NCBI GenBank assembly: GCA_036839715.1
Contig: DAITDU010000007.1
Span: 7,725 to 71,724 of the forward strand
DNA: 64,000 bases
DNA from: Thermocaproicibacter sp002410755
Lineage (GTDB): Bacteria > Bacillota > Clostridia > Oscillospirales > Acutalibacteraceae
Direction of reading: 5' to 3'
Shown: positions 42,663-52,729 of the stretch, piece by piece
Numbering within the stretch: position 1 is the first letter of the stretch
Layout: each line of letters starts with the position of its first letter
The notes under the pieces: generated by a model
Databases searched by the model: none
The model's input: the letters and a program-made list of their open reading frames with translations, nothing else
What the model was told of the DNA's origin: nothing
Made by a program: the position numbers and the translations under genes

Positions 42663-43355
42663 TTACAGTACGCCAACCAGATGATATGGCAGCTCACCCA
42701 GCCAGACAACACCCTGGTAGCAGACATAATCAATCCAGTCAAAAGGCGCACTCAGCACATTGGTGAACAACAAAAAAAATGCAACCAGGATAATGATATT
42801 CTGATAACGATAGTAGCTTTCCAGCGCATGTTCCGAGAGAAAAGCCCCCAGAATTTTGGAACCGTCCAGCGGCGGAAGGGGAATCAGGTTGAAAACCGCA
42901 AGGGCAACATTGATTGCGATGTAAGCCTGGAAAAATACCTGTACAAACGCGGGGATTTTTCCGCCCGAAGCCACAAAAATGCCCACATAAAGGAATGAGC
43001 CAATCCATGCAACGATAAAATTGGAAAGCGGCCCGGCAAGAGAAACAAGGGCTGTATCGCGCCTTGGGCGCCGGAAATAACGGCTGTCGATTGGGACAGG
43101 TTTCGCCCACCCAAACCCAAACAGCAAAAGAAACAATGCACCAATCGGATCAAAGCTGACAAGCGGATTCAGGCTCATACGGCCGGAACGTCTGGCAGTA
43201 TCGTCACCCAGTTTATGTGCAGCCCAGGCATGGGCCCACTCATGGATCGGAAGAATACAGAAAATAACGAACAGTGTTGCAAGAATTTCCGCGACAACAT
43301 CAGTAAAGTCAACGTGTTTGCCTGCAATCAGGTTTTGAATCATAGAAAACAGCAT
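42663..43355 (-). CDS. site-2 protease family membrane metalloprotease
   Basis: 230 residues from the ATG at 43355 with AAGGAGAG ahead. M50B family: HEWAHAWAAHKLGD holds the zinc-binding HExxH, and NLIPLPPLDGSKIL the NPDG-like third ligand. Six hydrophobic segments. This short form, without PDZ or CBS domains, is common next to scpA in Firmicutes (YwhC/YydH-like); target proteins are unknown. Confidence 0.92.
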   Translation of the reverse strand: MLFSMIQNLIAGKHVDFTDVVAEILATLFVIFCILPIHEWAHAWAAHKLGDDTARRSGRMSLNPLVSFDPIGALFLLLFGFGWAKPVPIDSRYFRRPRRDTALVSLAGPLSNFIVAWIGSFLYVGIFVASGGKIPAFVQVFFQAYIAINVALAVFNLIPLPPLDGSKILGAFLSEHALESYYRYQNIIILVAFFLLFTNVLSAPFDWIDYVCYQGVVWLGELPYHLVGVL

Positions 43356-43399
43356 AAAACTCTCCTTGCCGGCCCCAAAAGCCAAAACACTTTGAGATA

Positions 43400-43428
43400 A
43401 TTATAATACGCAGGCAGTAAAAAAACAA
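43400..43428 (-). promoter_or_regulatory. promoter of the M50-scpA-scpB series
   Basis: TTGTTT, 17 bases, TATAAT on the minus strand, 45 bases before the M50 gene. Confidence 0.6.
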
Positions 43429-43456
43429 GCCATGAGCATATACTGTCTTCTCTTCC

Positions 43457-43485
43457 TTGACGCCATACCGGACAAATGATATAGT
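43457..43485 (+). promoter_or_regulatory. promoter of the DUF6056-like gene
   Basis: TTGACG, 17 bases, TATAGT, divergent from the M50 promoter 30 bases away. Confidence 0.65.
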
Positions 43486-43545
43486 GATAGAAATCAAATA
43501 TTTTCCAATATTTTGGATTGTGTAATTGATAGGGAGGAACGGGAT

Positions 43546-45141
43546 TTGGAGCAAAAACAAAATTGGAAACGCTTTTTCCTGCTATATGTACCTTTTTTTT
43601 CGGCACTTATTTTCTGGTTTGTAATTGATTCACTGGCTTTCCTGCAAGGGGACGATTACCGTTTTGCAATTCACGGGGGCACTCTAGCTAAAATCATAAA
43701 AGAATATAAGGCATATTACTTCTACGGCGGTGCCCGCATGGGGAATGTGCTTGCAGGTTTTTTCCTGCTTTCCGGAATACACCTGTGGAAAATTGTTACC
43801 CCATTCGCCGCTACGGGGCTTTCGCTTGTTTTCTTCTATTATATCCGCGGTACCTTTCGGACAGGTTGCAAGCCTGCCCGGGGTGAGGCCCTCGTCGCAT
43901 GGCTCAGCGCCTTTTTCCCATGCCTTCTGCCGATGTATGGCAGGCTTTTCTCGGACGTATACCTTTGGCTGGATGGCTCAACTAATTACCTTTACCCTAT
44001 GCTCCTAGCAATGATTGGTTTTCTGCCTTTTTATAACAGGCTCCGCGGCCGCCCACTTCCCAAAGCCCTGCATTGGCTGTCGCCTGTCTGCCTCGTGCTT
44101 GCCGCTCTTCTCCACGAGCAGATAACCATTATGCTCACAGTAATGTGCCTTAGCACTCTGCTCTATCTACGTGCAGATGGGCAGTCTGGCTCCTCACGCA
44201 TTGGACTGCGCGTAATGACGGTAATCTCCGCCGTAATCCTCACAGTCATGCTTACGGCCCCGGGCGCTTATTATCGGATGAAGGCTGAAAATACCCCGAA
44301 AGCAAATCCTCTTACAGTTTTTTTCTATAATTTTCTGTATTATTTTGCGTCGATGGTACAGCTTTATTGGCCTTGGATTGCCGCAGTTGGGCTTGCAGCA
44401 GCTTATCTGCTTTCGCACAGCAGTATTAAAAGCGGTTTCGTTCACATGCTGAAGTATTATTTCTTAACGGGTGCCCTCCTAGCGGCATGCAGCGGAGGGT
44501 TGCGCCTGCCTGAACTGCATCAGACACTAAGCGCCGGACGCTATTTTTCCTGTGCTGAAATTGCGCTGCTGCTTTTCTGGGTTATTTATTTCATTTTTGT
44601 CCTTGCCGCACTGATGATCTGTGCCCATAGCCAGCAGGCTTCTTCCGGACAGGAAAGCCTCTCCTATCTGCCTGTTCTCTATCTTGGTGCATGTGCTTCC
44701 CAGGCAATTCCTGCAGTCGCAACTACTTCAAGCGGACGTGCAAAATATCCATTCTTTGTCCTTCTGCTCCTGATTACATTCTGCCTGATAGAAAAAAGCT
44801 GCCCCGTCCGCTGGAAAATGCCTGTACAGGCTGCCACACTGCTGGTCGGCTTTGCCTCCCTTGTCTGCATTGCGCGCGGGAGTGCTGTAAATGCGATTGC
44901 CGAAGGGAAAATTCAGCGTCAGATTTCTGCTGCACAGCAGGGTGTCAGCGATACAATCCTGATTGACTATAATCAGTTCGACTGGACCTACTGCAACGCA
45001 ACCTTCGTTTTTCGCCCTGATGTTCATTCCAAGGGTGGGTACATAGAAGCCATGCGGACCTATTACCATCTGCCGGAAACAATAGAATTCCGCTTTACAA
45101 AGGCCAAAACCGGAAGAGGTATCCCATACCTTGCAATCTAA
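43546..45141 (+). CDS. polytopic membrane protein, DUF6056-like
   Basis: 531 residues from a TTG at 43546, which has GGGAGG seven bases ahead; the TTG further upstream would place the ribosome site inside the gene. About ten to twelve hydrophobic segments. The first external loop has LQGDDYRFAIHGGT and YYFYGGARMGNVL, with an Asp-Asp pair as in GT-C-type glycosyltransferase or O-antigen/teichoic acid modifying proteins; the soluble C-terminal 100 residues end IPYLAI. DUF6056 members are linked with cell-surface polysaccharides. Its stop lies at the broken edge of an IS3 element. Specific substrate unknown. Confidence 0.65.
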   Translation: MEQKQNWKRFFLLYVPFFSALIFWFVIDSLAFLQGDDYRFAIHGGTLAKIIKEYKAYYFYGGARMGNVLAGFFLLSGIHLWKIVTPFAATGLSLVFFYYIRGTFRTGCKPARGEALVAWLSAFFPCLLPMYGRLFSDVYLWLDGSTNYLYPMLLAMIGFLPFYNRLRGRPLPKALHWLSPVCLVLAALLHEQITIMLTVMCLSTLLYLRADGQSGSSRIGLRVMTVISAVILTVMLTAPGAYYRMKAENTPKANPLTVFFYNFLYYFASMVQLYWPWIAAVGLAAAYLLSHSSIKSGFVHMLKYYFLTGALLAACSGGLRLPELHQTLSAGRYFSCAEIALLLFWVIYFIFVLAALMICAHSQQASSGQESLSYLPVLYLGACASQAIPAVATTSSGRAKYPFFVLLLLITFCLIEKSCPVRWKMPVQAATLLVGFASLVCIARGSAVNAIAEGKIQRQISAAQQGVSDTILIDYNQFDWTYCNATFVFRPDVHSKGGYIEAMRTYYHLPETIEFRFTKAKTGRGIPYLAI

Positions 45142-45144
45142 GCT

Positions 45145-45500
45145 GTTTAAAAATGCCTTCCCGAGCAAATATAGCATTCCTTTTGTGGTAGGAATGTAGG
45201 TAATGTCCGTAACCCAAAAACGATTAGGCAACGGTTGCTCAAAAGTCCTCTGCAACAGATTCGGATATTTATGTACTGCCTGCTTGTAATGTACATAAGG
45301 CCGATGTCGACGTATTTGTGAAAGCAGATCATACGTTCGCATGATGCGCACAATGGCTTTTAAATTGACTTTTTTCAGCCGGTTCCACCGGGCATAGTAG
45401 CCGTTGCAGGGAACCTCAAGGGAACGGCACATGGCCTCAATGCTGTATTTCCCACGAAACCGTTCAATGACGCGATATTTCAGCTTCGCTTTCTTTCAAC
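45145..45500 (-). pseudogene. IS3 orfB remnant (truncated DDE transposase)
   Basis: The N-terminal half of the rve-type transposase: KYRVIERFRGKYSIEAMC, NGYYARW, then PNRFWVTDITYIPT containing the first catalytic Asp. The protein is cut near 45160, and the frame runs on into antisense of the neighbouring membrane-protein gene. Confidence 0.75.
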
Positions 45501-45563
45501 TTCGGACAGAAAATTTCTCAGCAGTTTCACTTCCATCCGTAGTTCAGCCAGTTCATAATTGCG

Positions 45564-45789
45564 CTACGTCTCTTCATCTGCCGCATCTTTCCGCGGCCTA
45601 CCTTTCGGGCGTGGGATATATCCATTGGCGATTAGGCGCACTTTACGATTCTGATGTTCGACCAGCCCCTTTATCTGTTCTTTGCTCAGACCATAACTTT
45701 GAGCAATTTCCCTGTTTGTCTCTCCAGCCGCTTTTCTGTGAAGCACCTCTTCGCTTAGAATTTCAATTTTGGTATACCCTCCTTGCCAT
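45564..45789 (-). pseudogene. IS3 orfA remnant (helix-turn-helix)
   Basis: Transposase OrfA with TNREIAQSYGLSKEQIKGLV as the DNA-binding helix-turn-helix and PRPKGRPRKD as the basic linker. The first codons (MAR from ATG 45789, with AGGAGG seven bases ahead) are out of frame with the rest by one base, and a TAG codon at 45564 interrupts the read-through into RNYELAELRMEVKLLRN. Confidence 0.75.
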
Positions 45790-45903
45790 CAAAAGAACCT
45801 CCTGCCGTAGTTTCCATTCTACAACAGGAGGTCCCTTTTTTCACTGTCCGTTTTATGGGGTATAGTCCATTAGATTTCTCAAGGCTTCCGGGGATTTTTT
45901 TGT

Positions 45904-47442
45904 TTATTCCCACTCAATGGTGGCTGGTGGTTTGCTCGTTATGTCATAAACGACACGGTTTACACAGCGCACCTCATTTACAATACGATCTGAGGCCTTT
46001 GCCAAAACATCATAAGGAATCCGCGCCCAGTCAGCTGTCATAAAGTCCGACGTCGTCACACCGCGCAAAGCAACTGTATAATCATAAGTGCGGCCATCCC
46101 CCATGACGCCGACACTCCGGATCCCTGTAAGGACTGCAAAATACTGATTGATTTTCCTGTCAAGTCCGGCCTTTGCAATTTCCTCACGGAAAATAGCGTC
46201 CGCATCTTTTAAAATATCGAGCTTTTCCTGCGTCACTTCACCAAGGACACGGATTGCAAGGCCAGGGCCCGGAAATGGCTGGCGCCATACAAGACTGTCT
46301 GGAATTCCAAGCTGTGTTCCGACTTTCCGAACTTCATCTTTAAAAAGATAGCGGAGCGGCTCCACAAGGCCTGTAAAACCGATGTCCTTTGGCAGGCCGC
46401 CAACATTATGATGACTTTTGATTTTGGCTGCATCTCCGGTTCCGCTTTCAACAACGTCCGGATAAATTGTTCCCTGACACAAATAGTCAACTTTCCCGAT
46501 CTTTTTCGCTTCTTCTTCAAAAACGCGGATGAATTCTTCCCCAATGATTTTGCGTTTATGCTCTGGTTCTGTTACGCCCGCAAGTTTAGAAAGAAAGCGT
46601 TCCTGAACATTGACACGAATCAGACGGATATTAAACTGCCTGCGAAAAATGCGCTCTACTTCATCGCCTTCCCCTTTGCGGAGAAGACCGTGATCGACAA
46701 AAATGCAAGTCAGATTTTCACCTACAGCACGATGGACCAACACGGCAGCAACAGAAGAATCAACTCCGCCGGACAAGGCACAGATTACCTTTTTATTGCC
46801 AATCGTCTGTTTCAGACTGTCTACTGTTGTATTGATAAAGGACTCCATTTTCCAGTCACCGGCACACCCGCAGATGTCAAAAAGAAAATTCTTTAGGATT
46901 GCAGTCCCATATTCCGTATGTTGCACTTCCGGGTGAAACTGCGTTGCATAAAAGCCCCGGCGACTGTCTTCCAGGGCTGCAACCGGACAGGCACCGCTGA
47001 CTGCTGTAACGTGAAAACCATCCGGCACATTTTTAATATAATCCGTATGGCTCATCCAACAAACAGAGGTCTCCGGTACTCCAGAAAATAATTTTGAGTC
47101 AGCGATAATTTTTACCGGAGTCTTGCCATACTCCCGTTTTGAGCAACAGGCAACTTCACCGCCTAAAAGTTCCGCCATAAGCTGTGCGCCATAGCAAATC
47201 CCCAAGACAGGAATGCCCAGGGAAAGCACTTTTGCGTCACAACGGGGAGCATTTTCAGCATAGACGCTGTTTGGGCCGCCGGAAAAAATGATTCCCTTAT
47301 ATTGACACTCTGCAAGTTGTTCGGCAGGTGTGCGGTAAGGACGAATCTCACAGTAAACGTTCAGGTCACGGACTCTGCGGGCAATTAACTGACTATACTG
47401 GCCACCAAAATCAAGGACAAGGATTGTTTCTCTGTTTGCCAT
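45904..47442 (-). CDS. guaA: GMP synthase, glutamine-hydrolysing
   Basis: 512 residues. Converts XMP to GMP. N-terminal glutamine amidotransferase with the nucleophile Cys in GICYGAQLMAE (about residue 83) and the FHPEV His; the ATP pyrophosphatase domain has ALSGGVDSSV (about 224); the C-terminal dimerisation domain ends TSKPPATIEWE. First IS-proximal gene of the purine block, but separated from purA by a terminator. Confidence 0.98.
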   Translation of the reverse strand: MANRETILVLDFGGQYSQLIARRVRDLNVYCEIRPYRTPAEQLAECQYKGIIFSGGPNSVYAENAPRCDAKVLSLGIPVLGICYGAQLMAELLGGEVACCSKREYGKTPVKIIADSKLFSGVPETSVCWMSHTDYIKNVPDGFHVTAVSGACPVAALEDSRRGFYATQFHPEVQHTEYGTAILKNFLFDICGCAGDWKMESFINTTVDSLKQTIGNKKVICALSGGVDSSVAAVLVHRAVGENLTCIFVDHGLLRKGEGDEVERIFRRQFNIRLIRVNVQERFLSKLAGVTEPEHKRKIIGEEFIRVFEEEAKKIGKVDYLCQGTIYPDVVESGTGDAAKIKSHHNVGGLPKDIGFTGLVEPLRYLFKDEVRKVGTQLGIPDSLVWRQPFPGPGLAIRVLGEVTQEKLDILKDADAIFREEIAKAGLDRKINQYFAVLTGIRSVGVMGDGRTYDYTVALRGVTTSDFMTADWARIPYDVLAKASDRIVNEVRCVNRVVYDITSKPPATIEWE

Positions 47443-47524
47443 AATTCACTCCTATTTCAAGCTGTGAAAATTCTTGGGATATAATCTCATGCTGTAAAGG
47501 GAATTTTCTTATCTGCCCAAAACA

Positions 47525-47548
47525 GGGCGCCGGCCACCACCGGCGCCC
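47525..47548 (-). terminator. terminator of purA
   Basis: GGGCGCCGG and CCGGCGCCC enclose a six-base loop; on the minus strand TGTTTT follows. Confidence 0.75.
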
Positions 47549-47569
47549 TTTCATAGACAATACGTTTTA

Positions 47570-48847
47570 TCAGCGGTAAATAATATCCTCACGGGAAGGG
47601 CCATTAGAAATAATCTTAATTGGCACACCAATTGCTTTTTCAGCAAACTCAACATATTTCCGGGCATTTTCCGGAAGGTCTTCAAATTTTCTGATGCCGC
47701 GGATATCGCATTTCCATCCTGGCAGTTTCACAAGCACCGGTTTACAGCGCTTAAGGTCAACTGTCGGCGGGAATGATTCAATTTTCTTGCCGTCCAACTC
47801 ATACGCAACACACACGGGGATTTCATCCAGATATCCAAGTGCGTCGAGAACAGTAAAAGCAACCGCAGTAGCACCCTGCACACGGCAGCCATAGTGTGAT
47901 GCGACGAGATCCAGCCAGCCAAGCCGGCGCGGACGGCCTGTTGTCGCACCATATTCACCGCCGTCGCCGCCTTTGTGACGCAGCTCATCGGCTTCTTCGC
48001 CAAAAATTTCGCTGACAAATTCGCCGGCACCAACAGCGCTGGAATATGCCTTGACAACAGCAATGATATTCTTAATATCATAAGGCGGTATTCCCGTACT
48101 GACCGCACCATAAGCCGCCAGTGTGTTTGAGGATGTCACCATTGGATAAATACCGAAATCGGGATCCTTAAGTGCGCCAAGCTGCCCTTCCAGCAAAATG
48201 TTCTTGCCATCTTTCACTGCATCACGGAGGAACTCAAAGGTATCCCCAATATAAGGAGCTAGAATTTTCTTATAGTGCATCAGAGTCTGATAGATTTTTT
48301 CCGAATCCAGTGACGGCTTATGATACAGATGTTCCAGATAAACATTTTTCAGGGTAACCACATGGTCGATTTTTTCACGGAGGTAAGCTTCGTCACCAAA
48401 CAGTTCACTAATCTGAAAGCCGATTTTTGCAAACTTGTCAGAGTAAAATGGAGCAATGCCCGACTTGGTAGAACCGTAGGAATGAGAAGAAAGACGCTCT
48501 TCTTCATAAGTATCCAACTGCACATGATATGGCATTAGAATCTGCGCACGGTTGGAAATCATAATTTTCGGCTGTGGAACACCGCGGTCTGTTACGCTTT
48601 TCAGTTCCGCAATGAATTTATCCGGGTCAAGCGCTACACCGTTGCCGATTACATTTGTAATATGGCTATAAAAGACGCCGGACGGAAGCTGGTGAAGCGC
48701 AAACTTCCCATACTTGTTGACAATGGTATGGCCTGCATTGAATCCACCCTGGAAGCGGACAACAATATCCGATTTGGCGGCTTCTACATCTGTAATTTTG
48801 CCTTTACCTTCGTCGCCCCAGTCTGCACCGACAATCGCTGTAACCAT
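47570..48847 (-). CDS. purA: adenylosuccinate synthetase
   Basis: 425 residues from the ATG at 48847 with GGAG eight bases ahead. First step from IMP to AMP, using GTP and aspartate. GADWGDEGKGK is the P-loop with catalytic Asp; GNGVALDP, STKSGIAPFYSDK and TTGRPRRLGWLD follow. Its partner purB lies just upstream, about 125 bases away. Confidence 0.98.
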   Translation of the reverse strand: MVTAIVGADWGDEGKGKITDVEAAKSDIVVRFQGGFNAGHTIVNKYGKFALHQLPSGVFYSHITNVIGNGVALDPDKFIAELKSVTDRGVPQPKIMISNRAQILMPYHVQLDTYEEERLSSHSYGSTKSGIAPFYSDKFAKIGFQISELFGDEAYLREKIDHVVTLKNVYLEHLYHKPSLDSEKIYQTLMHYKKILAPYIGDTFEFLRDAVKDGKNILLEGQLGALKDPDFGIYPMVTSSNTLAAYGAVSTGIPPYDIKNIIAVVKAYSSAVGAGEFVSEIFGEEADELRHKGGDGGEYGATTGRPRRLGWLDLVASHYGCRVQGATAVAFTVLDALGYLDEIPVCVAYELDGKKIESFPPTVDLKRCKPVLVKLPGWKCDIRGIRKFEDLPENARKYVEFAEKAIGVPIKIISNGPSREDIIYR

Positions 48848-48973
48848 AAAAATCACTCCATAGTGCCGCTTTTATTAAAACCGGCGCGCCGTGCGGCAAT
48901 ATTTTTGGGTAGCCGGAATAGAACCGAATTATAATACCATAAATTGAAGAAAAACACAAATGGCGGGCTACAG

Positions 48974-50404
48974 TCAGACAGTGATTTCTGCCGTTTCCTC
49001 GCTGATACCATGATATTTTTCAAGGATAGGCTGAACCGTTTCGGTAATAAATTCCTCTGTCTGCTGCGGTGCCCTGCCAACGAACTTTTCCGGGCTGACA
49101 ATACGGTTGAGTTCTTCAAGTGTCACACCGAAAAGTGGATCGCCTGCAATGCGCTTCAAAAGGTCATTCTTTCCGCCTTCTTCTTTCACAATCCGAGATG
49201 CCGCCATGGAATGCTCTCGGATACGTTCGTGAAGCTGCTGTCTGTCACCGCCGCGCTTTACTGCATCCATCATGATATTTTCTGTAGCCATAAATGGAAG
49301 CTCCTCTTCCAGATGCTTCCGGATGACCTTTGGATAAACGACAAGGCCATCCGCAACATTAGCGCAGAGGTTAAGAATACCATCCACAGCGAGAAACGCC
49401 TCGGGGATACTGATACGCCTGTTGGCGGAATCATCCAGTGTACGTTCAAACCACTGGGTTGCAGCCGTAATGCAGGGATTCAAGCTGTCAACTATTACAT
49501 ATCGCGCCAGCGATGCAATCCGCTCACTGCGCATTGGATTGCGCTTGTAGGCCATTGCAGAAGAGCCAATCTGGTTCTTTTCAAATGGCTCTTCCACTTC
49601 CTTCAGATGCTGCAAAAGCCGAATATCATTGGAAAATTTTGCAGCGCTCTGAGCAATGCCGGAAAGGACAGCAAGCACACGGCTGTCCACCTTACGGGTA
49701 TATGTCTGCCCGGAAACGGGGAAGCATGTGTGAAAACCCATTTTCTCTGCAATAATCCCATCCAGTTTTTTCACCTTTTCATGGTCCCCGTCGAAGAGCT
49801 CAAGGAAGCTCGCCTGTGTCCCGGTTGTACCTTTGGAACCCAAAAGCTTTGCCCCGGAAAGCAGATATTCTGCATCTTCAAGGTCCATGACGAAATCCTG
49901 AATCCAGAGCGTAGCGCGTTTTCCCACCGTAGTCGGCTGTGCCGGCTGAAAATGAGTAAACGCGAGCGTCGGCAGGCCTTTGTACTTCATTGCAAATCTG
50001 GACAGAATCCGGACAACGGAAACCAGACGGTTCCGCACAAGGCGCATGGCTTTCGTCATAATAATCAAATCGGTGTTATCCCCAACATAGCATGAAGTCG
50101 CACCAAGATGAATAATCGGCTCTGCTTTTGGACACTGGACGCCAAAGGCGTAGACATGCGACATCACATCATGGCGGACAACTTTTTCGCGCGCTTCGGC
50201 AACATCATAGTTGATGTCGTCCTGATGTGCCTTCATCTCATCAATCTGTTCCTGTGTAATCGGCAGGCCCAGTTCTTTTTCCGCCTCAGCAAGGGCAATC
50301 CACAGCCTGCGCCAGGTGCGGAATTTCATGTTGGGAGAGAAAAGATATTTCATTTCCTCATCCGCATAGCGGGAAGAAAGCGGGGATTCATATGAATTTT
50401 TCAA
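48974..50404 (-). CDS. purB: adenylosuccinate lyase
   Basis: 476 residues. Cleaves SAICAR and adenylosuccinate, so it acts twice in purine synthesis. The lyase signature is SSAMAYKRNPMRSE (about residue 285) and the catalytic Ser/His region THFQPAQPTT (about 155). The sequence type is the longer form also found in animals and many clostridia. It is 18 bases from purF. Confidence 0.97.
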   Translation of the reverse strand: MKNSYESPLSSRYADEEMKYLFSPNMKFRTWRRLWIALAEAEKELGLPITQEQIDEMKAHQDDINYDVAEAREKVVRHDVMSHVYAFGVQCPKAEPIIHLGATSCYVGDNTDLIIMTKAMRLVRNRLVSVVRILSRFAMKYKGLPTLAFTHFQPAQPTTVGKRATLWIQDFVMDLEDAEYLLSGAKLLGSKGTTGTQASFLELFDGDHEKVKKLDGIIAEKMGFHTCFPVSGQTYTRKVDSRVLAVLSGIAQSAAKFSNDIRLLQHLKEVEEPFEKNQIGSSAMAYKRNPMRSERIASLARYVIVDSLNPCITAATQWFERTLDDSANRRISIPEAFLAVDGILNLCANVADGLVVYPKVIRKHLEEELPFMATENIMMDAVKRGGDRQQLHERIREHSMAASRIVKEEGGKNDLLKRIAGDPLFGVTLEELNRIVSPEKFVGRAPQQTEEFITETVQPILEKYHGISEETAEITV

Positions 50405-50422
50405 TGAAATACCTCCAGTGGT

Positions 50423-51889
50423 TTATAGTCTGCGAATCGGCGTAAAATAATCATCATCTTTTTGTGCTGCCAATGGATCCGGCACCTCAGCTGGATATTT
50501 CCCGGAAAAACAGGCATCACAGAAGCCGCTGCACTGTCCACCAAGCATTTTTTTCAGGTTTTCAAGATGCAGGAAATCAATGGAATCTGCATATGACTTT
50601 TTCCCAATTTCCTCAACTGAGTATTTACAGGCAACCAGCTCATTTTTTGAAGGGATATCAGTGCCATAATAGCACGGCCACAGGAACGGCGGCGAAGCAA
50701 TGCGCAGATGCACTTCTTTTGCACCGCTTTCTTTCAGCATGGAAACGATACGTGCACAGGTTGTACCGCGGACAATGGAATCATCCAGCATCACAATGCG
50801 CTTGCCACGGACTGAAGAAGAAAGTGCATTCAGCTTAATGCGGACACTCCTTTCACGCTCCAACTGGCTTGGCTTGATAAAAGTCCTGCCAATATAAGTG
50901 TTTTTGACAATTCCCTTCTGGTAGGGAATTCCAGATTCTTCACTGTAACCAATCGCGGCATCAACGCCGGATTCCGGCACACCAATCACCATATCCGCAT
51001 CAACCGGCTTTTGGCGGGCAAGGAGCCGACCGGCCCTGCGGCGCGCATCATAAACACTGATGCCGTCAATTATGCTGTCAGTCCGTGCAAAATAAATATA
51101 CTCAAAAATACAGAGCGACTTTTTCACGGAAACAGGATCCCGGATGCTATGCAGCCCCTTTGCGTCGGCAATGACAATCTCCCCCGGCTCAACGTCCCGG
51201 ATGAACTCTGCACCGCAGGCATCCAGGGCACAGGTCTCCGAGGCAAATACCCAGGACTGGTTGATTCGGCCAACACAGAGAGGGCGGAAGCCATGAGGAT
51301 CACGTACAGCAATCAGCTTCTGCGGGCTCATGATAATCATGGAATAGGCACCATGGATTTTCGGCATTGCGCGGCGGATAGCCTCCTCAATGGAATGGGA
51401 GTTTACCCGCTCTCGGGCAATCATATAGGCGATGACTTCTGTATCGATCGTTGTCTGGAAAATGCAGCCTTGCCTTGCAAGAAGCTGGCGCAGCTCATAA
51501 GCATTGGTCAGATTGCCATTGTGCGCAATGGCAAGCGTCCCTTTAATATACCGCATCACAAGAGGCTGTGCATTTTCGCGGACACTCGCGCCTGCGGTTG
51601 AATACCGTACATGGCCTACAGCCATCTGGCCAACAAGATCCTCCAGGATACGGTGATTGAACGTTTCTGATACAAGCCCCATATCCTTCGAGCAGGAAAT
51701 TACCCCACGGTCACTAACGGCAATGCCACAACTTTCCTGGCCGCGGTGCTGTAGTGCAAGCAAGCCGTTGTAAACAGTATAGGCAGGGTTTACAGTCCCA
51801 TCAGAAAAGATCCCAAAGACACCGCATTCTTCCCCTGGATGTTCCTCTTCAAAATCAAGCGCAAACTGCTTTCCGCAGCTATGGTTCAT
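50423..51889 (-). CDS. purF: amidophosphoribosyltransferase
   Basis: 488 residues. Committed step of purine synthesis. A propeptide of about 20 residues precedes the nucleophile Cys in EECGVFGIFSDG, so it is the processed Bacillus-type enzyme; cysteines for a 4Fe-4S cluster are seen in SGFCDACFSG near the end and upstream. The PRPP motif is VMLDDSIVRGTT. Starts within the purC stop (four-base overlap). Confidence 0.98.
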   Translation of the reverse strand: MNHSCGKQFALDFEEEHPGEECGVFGIFSDGTVNPAYTVYNGLLALQHRGQESCGIAVSDRGVISCSKDMGLVSETFNHRILEDLVGQMAVGHVRYSTAGASVRENAQPLVMRYIKGTLAIAHNGNLTNAYELRQLLARQGCIFQTTIDTEVIAYMIARERVNSHSIEEAIRRAMPKIHGAYSMIIMSPQKLIAVRDPHGFRPLCVGRINQSWVFASETCALDACGAEFIRDVEPGEIVIADAKGLHSIRDPVSVKKSLCIFEYIYFARTDSIIDGISVYDARRRAGRLLARQKPVDADMVIGVPESGVDAAIGYSEESGIPYQKGIVKNTYIGRTFIKPSQLERERSVRIKLNALSSSVRGKRIVMLDDSIVRGTTCARIVSMLKESGAKEVHLRIASPPFLWPCYYGTDIPSKNELVACKYSVEEIGKKSYADSIDFLHLENLKKMLGGQCSGFCDACFSGKYPAEVPDPLAAQKDDDYFTPIRRL

Positions 51890-52593
51890 GACAGGCCAAT
51901 CCTTTTCAGGACTTCCTGATATGCTTCTTCCACGCCGCCAAGGTCACGGCGGAAACGATCCTTGTCCAGTTTCTCATGAGTATGCACATCCCAGAAGCGG
52001 CAGGTATCCGGTGAAATTTCATCTGCAAGGATAATCTGGCCATGATAGCGTCCAAACTCCAGCTTAAAATCAATCAGTTCAATATTGACCTTAAGGAAGA
52101 AATCCTGGAGAATCTGGTTGATTTTCATCGCCATTTCTGTAATCTGGTTAATTTCATCCTTTGTAGCAAAACCGGCTGCGAGAATATGCGTCTCATTCAC
52201 CATTGGGTCGCCAAGTTTGTCACTCTTATAGCAGAATTCCAACACAGGGCAGCGGAGCGGTGTGCCCTCTTCCATACCGAGGCGTTTTGCTAAGCTACCG
52301 GCCGCCTTATTGCGAACAATCACTTCAAGCGGAACTATCTGTACCCTTTTCACAAGTGTCTCACGGTCGCTGAGCTGCTTGACAAAGTGCGTGGGGATAC
52401 CCTTGCTCTCAAGAAGCTGGAACAGGTAATTAGACATTTTATTGTTTACAACGCCTTTGCCGTAAATCGTCCCTTTTTTCAGTCCATTAAACGCAGTCGC
52501 ATCATCCTTGTAATCAATGATGCAAAAATCCGGATCATCTGTTACAAAGACTTTTTTCGCTTTTCCTTCATAGAGTTGTTCTTCTTTTTTCAA
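51886..52593 (-). CDS. purC: SAICAR synthetase
   Basis: 235 residues, the standard bacterial length, from a TTG start with GGAGGG ahead. Makes SAICAR from CAIR, aspartate and ATP. Motifs are YEGKAKKVF, SDRETLVKRVQIVPLEVIVRN and LIDFKLEFG. About 135 bases lie between it and dapL; a TACCGG/CCGGTA dyad is there but no purine riboswitch pattern was recognised. Confidence 0.97.
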   Translation of the reverse strand: MKKEEQLYEGKAKKVFVTDDPDFCIIDYKDDATAFNGLKKGTIYGKGVVNNKMSNYLFQLLESKGIPTHFVKQLSDRETLVKRVQIVPLEVIVRNKAAGSLAKRLGMEEGTPLRCPVLEFCYKSDKLGDPMVNETHILAAGFATKDEINQITEMAMKINQILQDFFLKVNIELIDFKLEFGRYHGQIILADEISPDTCRFWDVHTHEKLDKDRFRRDLGGVEEAYQEVLKRIGLS

Positions 52594-52729
52594 GGCTTTT
52601 CCCTCCGATTTTATTGTTGGTTGTCCAAAGTGGTGAATAAAGGCTATACCGGCAAAATTCTACCGGTAAAATAAAGAAATCCCTCAGCAAACACACCATT
52701 CTGAAGGAATGTCACCGAAGGATTTGCCA

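Larger units (their letters stand above)
45145..45869 (-). mobile_element. decayed IS3-family element
   Basis: The outer end at 45842-45869 reads TGGACTATACCCC on the minus strand, a typical IS3 terminal repeat. A 40-base hairpin (45795-45834) around the ribosome site follows. orfA starts at ATG 45789 but is frameshifted within AGGAGGG after four codons; it then continues as TKIEILSEEVLHRKAAGE and meets an in-frame TAG at 45564-45566. The orfB frame is broken again near 45490 and ends after WVTDITYIPTTKGMLYLL near 45160; the second Asp and the Glu of the DDE triad are missing, as is the other terminal repeat. Confidence 0.85.

Noticed and set aside
52594..52729. Possible purine riboswitch ahead of purC
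   Set aside because: Only a 6-bp TACCGG dyad was found; none of the conserved purine aptamer loops could be seen.
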